Assembly: GCA_963735885.1 (NCBI GenBank)
Contig: CAVTMP010000005.1
Span: 108,758 to 172,757, forward strand
Reading direction: 5' to 3'
Source of the DNA: JBBSBL01 sp963735885
Lineage (GTDB): Bacteria; Actinomycetota; Thermoleophilia; Solirubrobacterales; Solirubrobacteraceae
DNA: 64,000 nucleotides
A model generated the notes under the pieces. The model was not told the DNA's origin, did no database searches, and worked only from the letters and a program-made list of their open reading frames with translations. Position numbers and translations under genes: made by a program. Positions 49,381 through 58,678 of the stretch are shown piece by piece; the stretch's first letter is position 1, and every line of letters starts with the position of its first letter.

Positions 49381-49409
49381 GCCCGTGGCCCTCCGGGGCC
49401 ACCGGCTCA
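49378..49409. terminator. Hairpin pairing the stop codons of two convergent genes
   Basis: TGAGCC-C-GTGGCC (49378-49390), loop CTCCGG, and GGCCAC-C-GGCTCA (49397-49409) form a 12-bp stem with one C:C mismatch. Its two ends are the TGA of the phosphotransferase-like gene and the TCA (stop) of the opposing membrane protein gene. It probably ends transcription in both directions. Confidence 0.65.
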
Positions 49410-49949
49410 CGTCGCCGGCGGCTCGACCGGCGGCCCGGTGAAGCCGAGCTTCGTCCCGCGGCCGATGCGGGAGCCGGGCAGGCGGTAGTGGCGACGGCCG
49501 GTGGCGGCCTCGTCGCGGGCGACCTCGCGCTCGAGCAGGAGCGCCTGCGCGGCGCCGACGAGCACGCAGCCTCCGGTGATGCGGAGGCTCACGTCCCAAC
49601 CGGCGCGGTCGGCGGCGGGGAGCGGGAGGAGGGAGAGCGCCGCGAACGACAGCGCGAGGCCGGGGACGATCAGCGCGATCAGCCAGAGCGGCGTGGGCTC
49701 GCCGCTGCCCTCCGCCCCGGCGACGACGGGCACGCTCCCGGCGATCGCCTTGCGGACCGAGCGCGGGCCGAAGACGGCGAGGAGCACGGCGACGGCGGCG
49801 AGCTGCGCGAGCGTGTTGAGCGGCCAGCGGCGCGACTGGGGCGCGAGCAGGAGCAGGAGGAGCGAGCCGAGCAGGCCGCAGCCGGCGAGCGTCGCCCCCT
49901 CGACCCGGAGACGCTCGCGATAGGTGGGGACGGACTCGGCCGGCGGCAC
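49407..49949 (-). CDS. Hypothetical membrane protein
   Basis: This 180-residue protein has four hydrophobic segments (GCGLLGSLLLLLLAP, LAQLAAVAVLLAVFG, LWLIALIVPGLALSFAAL and a weaker one, GGCVLVGAAQALLL). A charged tail ends RRHYRLPGSRIGRGTKLGF. I do not recognise the family. It is downstream of DUF6504 on the same strand, 48 bp away, and could be read through from the SOS promoter. Confidence 0.6.
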   Translation of the reverse strand: MPPAESVPTYRERLRVEGATLAGCGLLGSLLLLLLAPQSRRWPLNTLAQLAAVAVLLAVFGPRSVRKAIAGSVPVVAGAEGSGEPTPLWLIALIVPGLALSFAALSLLPLPAADRAGWDVSLRITGGCVLVGAAQALLLEREVARDEAATGRRHYRLPGSRIGRGTKLGFTGPPVEPPAT

Positions 49950-49997
49950 GCCCGGCGATCCTACGGCGGCGCGGCGCCGGGCGCATCGCGGCGCGGC

Positions 49998-50240
49998 TCA
50001 GCGCTGGAGATACCAGCGGCCGCCGACGAGGTCGTGGAAGACGACGAGGTCGCGGCCGTCCCCGGTGACGACCTCCCAGTAGCGGCGCCGCAGCGGCGTC
50101 TCGGTCCACCAGCGGTCCTCCACGAGCCACGACTCCCGCACCGCCGCGACCGGGCGGCCGGCCACCGCGATCGGCCGGCCGCCCCGCCCGGTCCGGACCG
50201 CGGCCGGCCGGGGCACGGCGAGGCGGCGGGGGCCGGCCAC
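49998..50240 (-). CDS. DUF6504 protein
   Basis: The 80-residue protein contains GRPVAAVRESWLVEDRWWTE, LRRRYWEVVTGDG and VFHDLVGGRWYLQR. This is the small domain that follows, or is encoded beside, ImuB-type polymerases in actinobacteria. It lies 16 bp downstream of imuB and should be SOS-induced with it. The function is not established; a role in the DnaE2-ImuB mutasome is inferred from conserved context. Confidence 0.75.
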   Translation of the reverse strand: MAGPRRLAVPRPAAVRTGRGGRPIAVAGRPVAAVRESWLVEDRWWTETPLRRRYWEVVTGDGRDLVVFHDLVGGRWYLQR

Positions 50241-50256
50241 GACGAGCGCGCTCCTC

Positions 50257-51442
50257 CTACTCGAACGGCGCGAGCACCGAGCGGCGCTCGGGCACGCGGG
50301 AGTCCGGGTCGACCGTCAGCACGCGGAGCGCCGCGTCCGGCCCCGCGGCGGCCCGGGCCTGGCGCACCCCCTCGCGCAGACGGCCGGCCCGCGCCGTGGC
50401 GGGCTCGGCGACGAGCGCGCCCTGATCGGCCGCGGGCGGGCCGAAGCGCGCCACGGCGAGCCGCAGGCGCTCGGCCGGCGCCGGGAGCAGGCCGAGGCGC
50501 GGCCCGAGGGCGAGCCGCATGCGGCCCGCGTCGGCGAGCGCCTCGCGGAAGGGCACCTCGACCCGCCACGTCCCGCCCTCGACGAGCGCGGCCTGCAGGA
50601 CGACGGCCCGCAGCGTTCGCCCCCGCCGCTCGCGCCGGGCGAGCAGCCGGTCGACGAGCAGGCCGAGCGCGCGCTCGAGCTGGGCGCCCGAGCCGGCCTC
50701 CGGCAGGTCGAGCGCCTCCTCGAGCCGCTCGGCGGGCGCCCGCGGGACCGGCGGGGCATCGCGGCCGCGGGCGAGGTCGAGCGCGAGCAGCCCGGCCGGG
50801 CCGAAGCGATCGGCGACGGCGGCGCGCGGCAGCGCGGCGAGCTCGCCGAGCGTGCGGATCCCCAGGCGGCCGAGCGGATCGGGCAGCTCGCGCGTCTCCG
50901 CGCGGCCGCGCAGCAGGGCGACCGGACGACGGGCGAGGTAGGCGCGGGCACCCTCCTCCCCGCCCCCGACGAGGACCGGCCGCCGCGCCCGGGCGCCGAC
51001 GGCGGCGGCGAGCGCGCAGAACCGCGACGGCGCCGCCCCGATCCGGACGGGCCCGCGGACGGCGCGCCGCGCGGCGGCGAGCACCGCGTCGTCGCCGCCG
51101 TGGAGACGGCGCAGGCCGCGCGCGTCGAAGCAGGCCCGGCCCGCGTCCGGCGACTCGACCCCCGCGCCGATGCCCTCGAGGCGCATGAGGACGCGCTCCC
51201 ACCCGTCGGCCACGCCGGCGGGGTCGGGCGGGACGAGCGCCAGCCGCGGACAGCGGGCGAGCGCCTCCCCGAGCCGCATCCCCGCGTGGATCCCGTACGC
51301 CTCGGCGGCGAGCGACACCTCCCCGACCGCCTGGATCCCGCCCGGCTCGGGGGCGAGCGCCGCCGGCTCCCGCAGCAGCCCCTTCCGGCCGCCGGCGGCG
51401 ACCGCGAGCTGCGAAGCGAGGAACGAGGACGCAGACGATCAC
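50257..51442 (-). CDS. imuB: ImuB-type Y-family polymerase-like protein (one frameshift)
   Basis: From the GTG at 51442 the frame reads VIVCVLVPRFA, the usual ImuB opening. After a one-base shift near 51425 it continues QLAVAAGGRKGLLREPA, EVSLAAEAYGIHAGMRLGEA and GRLGIRTLGELAALPRAAVA. The rest, about 350 residues, covers the palm, helix-hairpin-helix and little-finger regions. The acidic catalytic pair of active Y-family polymerases is not evident, as in ImuB, which is a non-catalytic partner linking DnaE2 to the beta clamp. A LexA box is 4 bp upstream. No imuA gene is present in the window. Confidence 0.8.
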
Positions 51443-51446
51443 GATA

Positions 51447-51460
51447 CGAACGCATGTTCG
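51447..51460. promoter_or_regulatory. LexA box of imuB
   Basis: CGAACGCATGTTCG matches the CGAAC-N4-GTTCG SOS operator and is immediately upstream of the imuB GTG. Confidence 0.88.
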
Positions 51461-51530
51461 CATCTGGTCGCGCTGGGGGCAAGGCGCGGGCGAGCGCGGT
51501 CACGCCTACGTCGTCCGCGATACTGCGGCG

Positions 51531-51938
51531 ATGGCCGAGCGCGACGTGGAGGCGGTCCGGCGCGCGTACGCGCGTTTCGCGGCTGGGGAGCTCGACGCCA
51601 TGCGGGCCGAGGCCGACCCCGCCTTCGAGCTCCGTCCGCCCGACATCTACCCCGAGGGTCCGCGCACCTATCTCGGGATCGACGGTTTCATGGCGTGGCT
51701 CGAGGAGACCAGGGAGGCCTGGGGCGAGTGGCGGTACGAGCCCCACCGCTACATCGACGCCGAGGCGCACGTTCTGGTCCTGGTCAAGGTCAGCGGCGAA
51801 GGGCGCGGCAGCGGCGTGCGCCTCGACCGCGAGGTCGCCCATGTCTGGTCCCTGAAGGACGGACGGGTCGCCGCGTGCGACGTCCACCTCGACGTCGACG
51901 CCGGCTTCGCGGCCGTGGGACTCGCGCGCGAGACGTAG
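51531..51938 (+). CDS. SnoaL/NTF2-like protein
   Basis: This 135-residue protein has the NTF2-like pattern: DVEAVRRAYARFAAGELDAM, then FELRPPDIYPEGPRTYLGID, and VAHVWSLKDGRVAACDVHLD. SnoaL-like folds act as small-molecule isomerases or cyclases, hydrolases or binding proteins. The Asp/His pair typical of active SnoaL is not clear. It is divergent from the imuB operon. Confidence 0.8.
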   Translation: MAERDVEAVRRAYARFAAGELDAMRAEADPAFELRPPDIYPEGPRTYLGIDGFMAWLEETREAWGEWRYEPHRYIDAEAHVLVLVKVSGEGRGSGVRLDREVAHVWSLKDGRVAACDVHLDVDAGFAAVGLARET

Positions 51939-52061
51939 ACCGCCCCGGTGCCCCCGGCCGAGGCCGATCCGCCGGCGGGAGACGACCTTCCGCGGGCGGG
52001 AGGCGGCGATCCGGGTGGCCGCCGCGCACGTGCGCGGCGCTCGCCCTGGAGTCAGGTCGGC

Positions 52062-55000
52062 CTAACCCGCCGGGAGTATCGCCGCGCCGCTCGACCGGGC
52101 CCACTCGGCGAGATGCGCGACCCCGAGGCGATCGAGCTCCGCGGCCGCCGCGTCGAGCGCCTCGCGGGCGGCCGCCGGGTCCTCGCCGGCCAGCGACTCG
52201 CCGCGCAGGAGCTCGCAGCGCACAGCGTCGAGCGGGCGCTGCAGCCCGTGCCATCCCTCGGCGGCCTCGGCGAGGCCCGCCCCGTCCGCAGCCACGAGGG
52301 CGCTCGCCTCCAGCGCCGCGACACGCGCCACGGGATCGGCCACGCGCGCGGCCTCCTCCGTCGTCGCGGCGGCGTCCGCGGCCGCCTCCTCCCCCCGGCC
52401 CGCCTGCGCGAGGACCACCGCGCGCAGCGCGCGCAGCTGGACGGCGCGGCCGGTCATCCCCGCACGCTCGCAGGCCTCGAGCGCCTCGCCGAGCACCGCC
52501 ACCGCGCCCTCGGGATCGTCGCGATCCCGGCGCAGCACGGCGAGCGCGTGGAGCAGCGTGGCGCGGATCTCGGTCCATCCCCCCTCCCCCGCGAGCTCGA
52601 GCGCCTCGGCGTACCGGGCCTCCGCCTCGTCGAAGCGGCCGAGGCGCCACGCCTCGACCGCCGCGAGGCCGAGGGTGAGCGCCCGCCGGCGCGAGCGAGC
52701 CTCCGTGCCCGACAGCTGCTCCCCCGCCTCGCGACGGCGGGCCGCCTCGGCCCAGTCGGCGCGGACGACGGCGAGCTGCGCCAGTCCGAGCAGGATCTCG
52801 ACCTGGTCGGGGACGCCGCCGAGTCGCTCGGCGATCGCCAGGGCCTCCGCGTAGGCGGCCCCGGCCGCCGCATAGTCGGCCTCCACGCTCTCGTGGTGGC
52901 GGGCCAGCGCCACGAGCGCGGCCAGGGTGCCGGCGTCGTCCCCGTGCACGAGCTCGACCGACCGCTCGAGGCTCTCGCGCGCGCGGTCCGCGTCGCCCAT
53001 GCGGCCGAGCACCCGTCCGAAGACCGCGTGGGCGCGGCTCGCGGCGCGCGGCTCGCCGAGGCGCTCGGTCAGCCGCAGCGCCTTCTCGGCGGCGTAGACG
53101 GCGAGCATGTTGTCCCCGGTCTCGAGGTAGAGCAGCGCCGCCTCCTCGTAGAGCGAGACGAGCCCGAGCGACGGCGGCGCGTCCTTCACCGCGGCGATCC
53201 CGCGCTGGAGGTGGTCGACGGCCTCGGCCCGCCGTCCCTCCCGGCCGAGGCCGGCGCCGAGCTTGCGCAGCAGCCGGGCCGCGTCCTCGGGCGCGCCGGC
53301 GCGCTCGGCGGCCTCGAGCGCGGTCCGCCAGCCGGCGATCGCGGGCTCGAGGCTCCCGATCCGCGCCTCGACGTCGGCGTGCTTCTCGATCAGCCGCGCG
53401 CGGGTCGCGGCGTCGGCCTCGAGCCGCGGGTCGAGCGCGGCCTCGTAGCGGTCGAGCGCCTCGCGGTTGGCGTAGATCTCGGCCGCGGCGTCCCCCGCCG
53501 CCTCGTGGAACTCCAGCGCGCGGCCGGACAGCCGGGCCACCTCGTCGCCGGGCAGGCCGGCCTCGTGCCCGAGCGCCGCGGCGCGCCCGTAGTGCTCGGC
53601 CAGGAGCGCGACGACCTCGTCCTCCCGATCGCCGGCGCGGCGGGCCAGCAGCTCGCCGACCTCGAAGTGCTTGCGGGCGCGGACGCCCATCGGCAGCGTC
53701 GCGTACGCGACGTCCCGGATCAGCACGTGGCGGAACGCGAGCCCCGCGGCCGCGGCCCCGCCCCGGCCCTCGGGGACGACGAGGTCCTTCTCGCGCAGGG
53801 TGGCGAGCGTGGCCGGCACGTCGATGCCCTCCGCGGCGAGCGGCTCGAGCTCGTCCTCGGAGAAGGTCCGGCCGATCACGGCCGCGTGCTGGAGGAAGCG
53901 CCGCTCGAGCGCCGGCAGCGAGTCGAGCCGGGCCGCGAGGACGCCCTGCACGGTGTCGGGCAGCTCGGCGACGCCGCCCTCGCCGTGCTCGCGCACCCGG
54001 CGCGCCATCTCCTCCGCGAAGAGGGCGTTGCCGCCCGCCCGCTCCACGAGCGCCGCCGCCGACCCGCCGTCGCCGTCGGGGAGGAGGCTGGCGAGCAGGG
54101 CCCGGGTCTCGTCGGGGGAGAGCGGATCGAGGAAGACCAGCGTGCCCAGGCGGCGTCCGGCCCCCCAGCCGGGACGCCGCTCGAGCAGCTCGTCCCGCGC
54201 GAGGCAGACGAGGAGCAGCGGCGCGCGGACGAACCGGGCGAGGTGCTCGACGAGGTCGAGCAGCCCGTCGTCGGCCCAGTGGACGTCCTCGAAGGCCACG
54301 ACGAGCGGCCGCCGCGCGGCCATCGCCTCCAGACAGGCCGCCACCGCCGCGAACGCCGCGTCGCGCGCCCGCTCGGCGTCGGGCTCCGCCGGCTCCCCGG
54401 CGTCCGGGCACGTCCATGCCGAGCAGGCGGCCGACGAGCGCGGCCCGCCGGCCGGCGAGCGCCGGGTCGCCGCCGAGGAGGTCCTGGAGGCGGGTGCGGA
54501 GCTTCTCCCAGGCGAGGTCGGACGGATCGTCGTCGCGGATCTCGGCGTCGGCGCGGAACACCTCGCCGAGCGCCCAGTAGACGACGCCCGCGCCGTAGGC
54601 CGGGCAGCGGCCCTCCAGCAGCCGCGGCCCGCCGGACGCCGCCGCGAGGCGGGCGGCGGCCTCGCGCAGCAGCCGGGACTTGCCGACGCCCGCCCCGCCG
54701 ACGACCGTGAGCAGATGGGCGCCGCCCTCCCGGACGGTCCGCGCCTGGAGGTCCGCGACGAGCTCGAGCTCCGCCCGGCGCCCGACGAGCGGCGTCTCCG
54801 CGCGCACCGCGCGGCGACCGGGCAGCGCGACGACGGCCGCCGTCGTCTCCCAGGCCTCCACGGGCTCGGCCTTGCCCTTGAGCGTCAGCGGCTCGAGCGC
54901 CCGGTAGTCGAACGCGTCGGCGGTCGCGCGCCGCGTCCGCTCCCCCACCGTCACCGCCCCCGGGCGGCACGCGCTCTCCAGCCGCGCGGCCGTGTTCACC

Positions 55001-55590
55001 GCGTCGCCCGTCGCGGTGTACTGCTCGCCCACCGCGCCGGCGAGCACCTCGCCGGTGTTCACGCCGACGCGCAGCGCGAAGCTCACGCCGTGCCCGGCCT
55101 CGAGGCCGTCGTTGATCTCCCGCATCGCCGCCTGCATCGCCAGGCCCGCCCGCACCGCGCGCTCGGCGTCGTCCTCGTGCGCCACGGGCGCGCCGAACAG
55201 CGCCATGAGCCCGTCGCCGGCGAACTTGTCGACGGTCCCGCCGTGACGATCGACCTCCTCGCCCAGCCGCAGCAGCGTCGACTCGCTCACCCGCTTGGCG
55301 ACCTCCGGATCGAGGCGCTCGGAGACGGCGGTCCAGCCCGAGAGGTCGGCGAAGAGCACCGACACCAGCCGGCGCTCCTCCGCCGGGGCGGCCGGGGCCA
55401 CCCGGGGCGGCGCCGCCGTGGCCGCGGGCGCCACGCCGTCGCCGAGCGCGGTGCCGCACGCGCTGCAGAAGCTCGCGCCGGGCGCCGCGGGCGTCCCGCA
55501 GGACGGACAGGCGGTCACCAGCGCGGCGCCGCAGCCCGGACAGAACCGGGCCGCGTCCGGCGCCTCCGCGCCGCAGCGCCCACAGGCCAC
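52062..55590 (-). CDS. Zinc-ribbon / class III cyclase / AAA ATPase / TPR signalling protein (one frameshift)
   Basis: This protein of about 1175 residues has, in order, a double zinc ribbon (CGRCGAEAPDAARFCPGCG then CPSCG and CSACG, residues 3-50) and a class III nucleotidyl cyclase domain (SVLFADLSGWTAVSERL with the metal Asp, HGGTVDKFAGDGLMALFGAP, RVGVNTGEVLAGAVG). A STAND/AAA ATPase follows (Walker A GGAGVGKSR; Walker B VVAFEDVHWADDG), and then about 600 residues of TPR-like helices. It probably links a ligand or protein signal to cAMP production. A frame break near 54405 separates the ATPase halves and looks like an indel. I use the GTG at 55590, which sits 5 bp after the LLM gene stop, so both are on one message. 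Confidence 0.82.
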
Positions 55591-55595
55591 CGGGC

Positions 55596-57389
55596 TCAGA
55601 TCGCGGCCTCCTGCCCGAACATCTCGCCGAGGCGCAGCGCGACCTCGACGTCGCCCCGCAGGTCGATCCGGCCCTCGAGCAGCGCGCGGCCCGGGTCGAG
55701 GTCCTCGCCGGCCAGGCGGATGAAGTCGGCCAGCGCCATCGCGACGGTGAGCGCCGGGTCGGGCCCGCGGCCGGGGCGGGCGCGGGCGCGGGCGCCGTTC
55801 ACCACGACGACCCATGCCTTCACCGTCCCGGTCGCGTCGCGAAGCTCGTACTGGATCTCGCCGCTGAAGCCGGCGGCCTTCTCCGGGACGTAGCGGCGGG
55901 CCATGCCGGTGAACATCACGCGCAGACCGGGGTCGGAGCCCGCGGTGCGCTCGAGCCGCGCGTCGTCGGAGCGCCGGACCCAGTCGCGGAAGGCCTGCTC
56001 GCCCCGCGTGCGCAGCCGCGCGCCGAGCGTGGCGGCCAGCAGGCGCGCGGCCTCGGCGGGCGCCGTGCGGCCGGTCGGCGCTCCTCCGTTGCGAAGGGGA
56101 TCGCCACCCGCCCGCGCGGCGGCCGGACGGGCGGCCGGCGGCCCGGAGTCGAGCGGCCCGATCACGTAGTCGGGGTCGGCCACGCGCGGCGCCGGGCGGC
56201 GCGCCAGCGCCGCGGCGACGGGCTCGGCGAGCCGCTCCCGCTTCGCCGCCTCCCGCGCGTCGCGGCCCTCCGCGAAGGCCGGCGCGACCTCCGTGGCGAA
56301 CAGCTCGAGCGCCTCGCAGATGTGCTCGTGGCGGTTGCGCCCGGCCTGGAGGCAGAAGATGACCTGGTCCACCCCGGCGTCGCGGTAGCGCTCCATGAGC
56401 GCGCGGATCTGCGCCGGGGTGCCGATCGCCCCGCGCAGCGAGCCGAGCCCGTGCTGGAGGATCTTCACGCCGAGCGGCGCGTCGTCCGGCGTGACGACGT
56501 CGCGGGCGAAGCCGACCTCGTCGCGGCGCGCGAGGAACTCCTCCCAGATGCTCGTCCGGCCCGGGCGGTGGTCGCCGAGCGCGTAGTAGTGGGCGAGCGA
56601 GTAGCCGAAGAAGTGGGCGCCGTCGATCCCCCGCTCGATCGCCGTGGCCTCGTCGGCGTGGCACATCATCGGCAGGACGACGGCGACGTTCGGGTTCACG
56701 GCGAAGCCCGCCGGCCGGCAGCGCTCCGAGGCGATGATCTCGTAGTACTCGTCGACCCACGCCTTCGCCTCCTCCGGCTCGACGAAGGAGAACGACAGCG
56801 CCCCGATGCCCCGCTCGGCGGCCATGCGGATCGTCTCGCGCCGCGAGCACGCCACCCACAGCGGCGGGTGGGGCTTCTGCACCGGCTTGGGCACGACGTT
56901 GCGGATCGGGATCGAGAGGAAGCGGCCCTCGTGGCCGGCGAACGGCTCCTCGACCATCATCCGGGTGACGACGTCGATCGCCTCCTCCCACTGCTCGCGC
57001 TTCGTCGCCCGCTCGACGCCGAAGCCGCCGAGCTCCGCCCCGGAGGACGTCTCGCCGGTGCCGAGCTCACAGCGCCCGCCGGAGACGAGGTCGAGCATCG
57101 CCGCGGTCTCCGCGACGCGGGCCGGGTGCTGGTAGCCGGGCGGCAGCGGCAGGATCCCGAAGCCGAGGCGGATGCGCTCGGTGCGCTGGCTCGCGGCGGC
57201 GAGGAAGACGTCGGAGGCCGAGGAGTGGGAGTACTCCTCGAGGAAGTGGTGCTCGACCTCCCACACGTAGTCGAAGCCGACGCGATCGGCGAGCGTGACC
57301 TGCTCGAGCGCGTCGGCGATGAGCTTCTGCTCGGCGCCCTCCGCCCACGGGCGCGGGAGCTGGTGCTCGTAGAAGATCCCGAAGCGCAT
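55596..57389 (-). CDS. LLM flavin/F420 oxidoreductase fused to an SCP2-like domain
   Basis: The 597-residue protein begins MRFGIFYEHQLPRPW and has the luciferase-like TIM barrel (VWEVEHHFLEEYSHSS, RLGFGILPLPPGYQHPARVA, FVEPEEAKAWVDEYYE) to about residue 350. A linker of about 90 Ala/Pro/Arg-rich residues precedes a C-terminal SCP2-like domain (VMFTGMARRYVPEKAAGFSG, GPDPALTVAMALADFIRLAGE, GDVEVALRLGEMF). The barrel should use FMN or F420 to oxidise a hydrophobic substrate, which the SCP2 part may bind. It is the first gene of a message with the cyclase gene, 5 bp apart. Confidence 0.82.
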   Translation of the reverse strand: MRFGIFYEHQLPRPWAEGAEQKLIADALEQVTLADRVGFDYVWEVEHHFLEEYSHSSASDVFLAAASQRTERIRLGFGILPLPPGYQHPARVAETAAMLDLVSGGRCELGTGETSSGAELGGFGVERATKREQWEEAIDVVTRMMVEEPFAGHEGRFLSIPIRNVVPKPVQKPHPPLWVACSRRETIRMAAERGIGALSFSFVEPEEAKAWVDEYYEIIASERCRPAGFAVNPNVAVVLPMMCHADEATAIERGIDGAHFFGYSLAHYYALGDHRPGRTSIWEEFLARRDEVGFARDVVTPDDAPLGVKILQHGLGSLRGAIGTPAQIRALMERYRDAGVDQVIFCLQAGRNRHEHICEALELFATEVAPAFAEGRDAREAAKRERLAEPVAAALARRPAPRVADPDYVIGPLDSGPPAARPAAARAGGDPLRNGGAPTGRTAPAEAARLLAATLGARLRTRGEQAFRDWVRRSDDARLERTAGSDPGLRVMFTGMARRYVPEKAAGFSGEIQYELRDATGTVKAWVVVVNGARARARPGRGPDPALTVAMALADFIRLAGEDLDPGRALLEGRIDLRGDVEVALRLGEMFGQEAAI

Positions 57390-57434
57390 GGGCTCGGCGC
57401 GATGCTACCGGCGACCGCGGCCCCGGCAACATAG

Positions 57435-57460
57435 AAGGGCCCCGCCGAGGCGGGGCCCTT
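57435..57460 (-). terminator. Terminator of the RNase P RNA gene
   Basis: AAGGGCCCCGCC, a 2-nt top (GA/TC turn), and GGCGGGGCCCTT form a perfect GC-rich hairpin 3 bp beyond the RNA 3' end, with TTCTATG after it on the minus strand. This is a classic intrinsic terminator. Confidence 0.85.
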
Positions 57461-57463
57461 CCG

Positions 57464-57795
57464 TAGCAGGCCGGTAAGCCGGATTCTGTCGTGGGCAGCC
57501 ATCCATCTGTGCGGCCGACCTGGACCTCGGCGGGCAGCCTGCAAGCGGTCCTGCTTGGCCTTGCACCGGGTGGGGTTTGCCTGGCCGCCGCGTCGCCGCG
57601 GCGCCGGTGCGCTCTTACCGCACCATTTCACCCTTGCCGGCCGAGGACCCACGTGGCGCCCTCGGCTTGGGCGGTGTATTTCTGTGGCACTTTCCCGCGG
57701 GTTTCCCCGGGTCGCCGTTAGCGACCACCCTGCCCTGTGGTGTCCGGACTTTCCTCGAAGGGTTCACCTCCGTGACTGCCTGGCCTGCTTGGTCA
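57464..57795 (-). ncRNA. rnpB: RNase P RNA (bacterial class A)
   Basis: On the minus strand the sequence carries the universal core GAGGAAAGTCCGGAC near its 5' end, CACAGAAATACACCGCC, GGTGAAATGGTGCGGTAAG and GAGCGCACC. It ends with ACAGAATCCGGCTTAC. The ends pair (AAGCAGGCC with GGCCTGCT) as helix P1. The RNA is the catalytic part of RNase P, which matures tRNA 5' ends. Length is about 330 nt; the 5' end could be a few bases off. No protein gene should be called here. Confidence 0.95.
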
Positions 57796-57821
57796 GCGTA
57801 GCGGCCTTTCGCGCGGTTTAC

Positions 57822-57917
57822 GAGCATGCGCTGGTGGGCCGGGGCCCAGCGGCGGCAGTCGCGCCTCCCGAGCATGCGCCGGTGGGCCGGGGCCGAGCGC
57901 CGGCAGTCGCGCCTCCG
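57822..57917. repeat. 48-bp tandem repeat, two copies
   Basis: Copies 57822-57869 and 57870-57917 (gagcatgcgcYggtgggcc then ...cagtcgcgcctcc) differ at only a few positions. A third unit starts at 57918 (gagcacgc) and then diverges. They begin about 25 bp upstream of the rnpB 5' end, so they may lie in or beyond its promoter. The second copy runs into the left inverted-repeat arm. Confidence 0.75.
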
Positions 57918-58008
57918 GAGCACGCAACTCGCGGTTGGCGGGATCGGGTCGCTCCGGGTGTGAATGCTCCGTCGGGCGGCCGCCGGCACTCGACCCCGTC
58001 AGGGGCGC
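57884..58008. repeat. Left arm of a 125-bp inverted repeat
   Basis: This arm matches the reverse complement of 58545-58670 at all but about five positions (for example gggccgggg-C/T-cgagc, and one 1-bp gap near gggatcggg). The pair encloses one gene (58036-58464) and 536 bp in all. The near identity over 125 bp shows a recent event. Confidence 0.85.
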
Positions 58009-58035
58009 GGGCGATGTGCGCGTCGGCGCTGGTCG

Positions 58036-58464
58036 TCAGCCGACACCATCGGCTGGCTCCGCAACCGGCGTGGCTCCCTCCCAGCCCGGCGGCGGGTCCT
58101 CGGTCACCGTGACGTGCAGGATCCGCCCGTCGCGGAACTCGACCAGCTGACCGAAGACGCCCTCGACGACGAGCGCTGACGGCCGCGCGAGGTCGAGGCG
58201 CGCGGCCGCCCGGACGAGCACCCGCTCGCCGTCCCGGCGCAGCGCCACGATGGTCGGCTCGAAGTCGGCCAGCGTGGTGCCGAACTCGCGGATGAGGTCG
58301 CGCAGCCCCTGAACGCCGCGCCAGTAGCGCTGCGGGAACGCCGCCGCCATCGGCCCGAAGTCCCAGATGCACGCTGCGTCGTAGAGCGCGACGAATGCGT
58401 CGGCGTCGACGGCGGCGAACGCCGCGTACGACGCCCGCACCCGCTCGACGCGCCAATCGCCCAC
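58036..58464 (-). CDS. SnoaL-like protein within an inverted-repeat unit
   Basis: This 142-residue protein has the SnoaL/NTF2-like order: RVRASYAAFAAVDADAFVAL, ACIWDFGPMAAAFPQRYWRG, VQGLRDLIREFGTTLADFEP, and LVEFRDGRILHVTV. It is a small cone-shaped fold used by cyclases, isomerases or binding proteins; no substrate can be read. The ATG at 58464 is the natural start. It is the only gene between the two arms of the 125-bp inverted repeat, and there is no transposase. It is therefore a good candidate for cargo of a small mobile or duplicated unit. Confidence 0.8.
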   Translation of the reverse strand: MGDWRVERVRASYAAFAAVDADAFVALYDAACIWDFGPMAAAFPQRYWRGVQGLRDLIREFGTTLADFEPTIVALRRDGERVLVRAAARLDLARPSALVVEGVFGQLVEFRDGRILHVTVTEDPPPGWEGATPVAEPADGVG

Positions 58465-58544
58465 AGCCGGAACCTACCCGCCGAGCCCGCCCCAACCGCA
58501 GCACGCAGGCCGCACCGCCACCGGCGGCGACCGGCGCCACGCCG

Positions 58545-58670
58545 GCGCCCCTGACGGGGTCGAGTGGCGGCGGTCGCCCGACGGAGCATTCACACCCGGA
58601 GCGGCCCCGATCCCGCCAACCGCGAGTTGCGTGCTCCGGAGGCGCGACTGCCGGCGCTCGACCCCGGCCC
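58545..58670. repeat. Right arm of a 125-bp inverted repeat
   Basis: This is the reverse complement of the left arm at 57884-58008 with about 96% identity. It ends 8 bp before the likely stop of the membrane protein gene at 58679, so the repeat just misses that gene. Confidence 0.85.
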
Positions 58671-58678
58671 GCCCCCGC

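Noticed and set aside
51790..56991. A single 1733-residue fusion of LLM-antisense sequence and the cyclase protein
   Set aside because: The part beyond 55590 is an out-of-frame shadow of the LLM gene. The zinc ribbon starting at the GTG marks the true N-terminus.
57491..57989. Short open frames between the LLM gene and the SnoaL gene
   Set aside because: They lie across the RNase P RNA gene and its upstream repeats. The RNA motifs are unmistakable.
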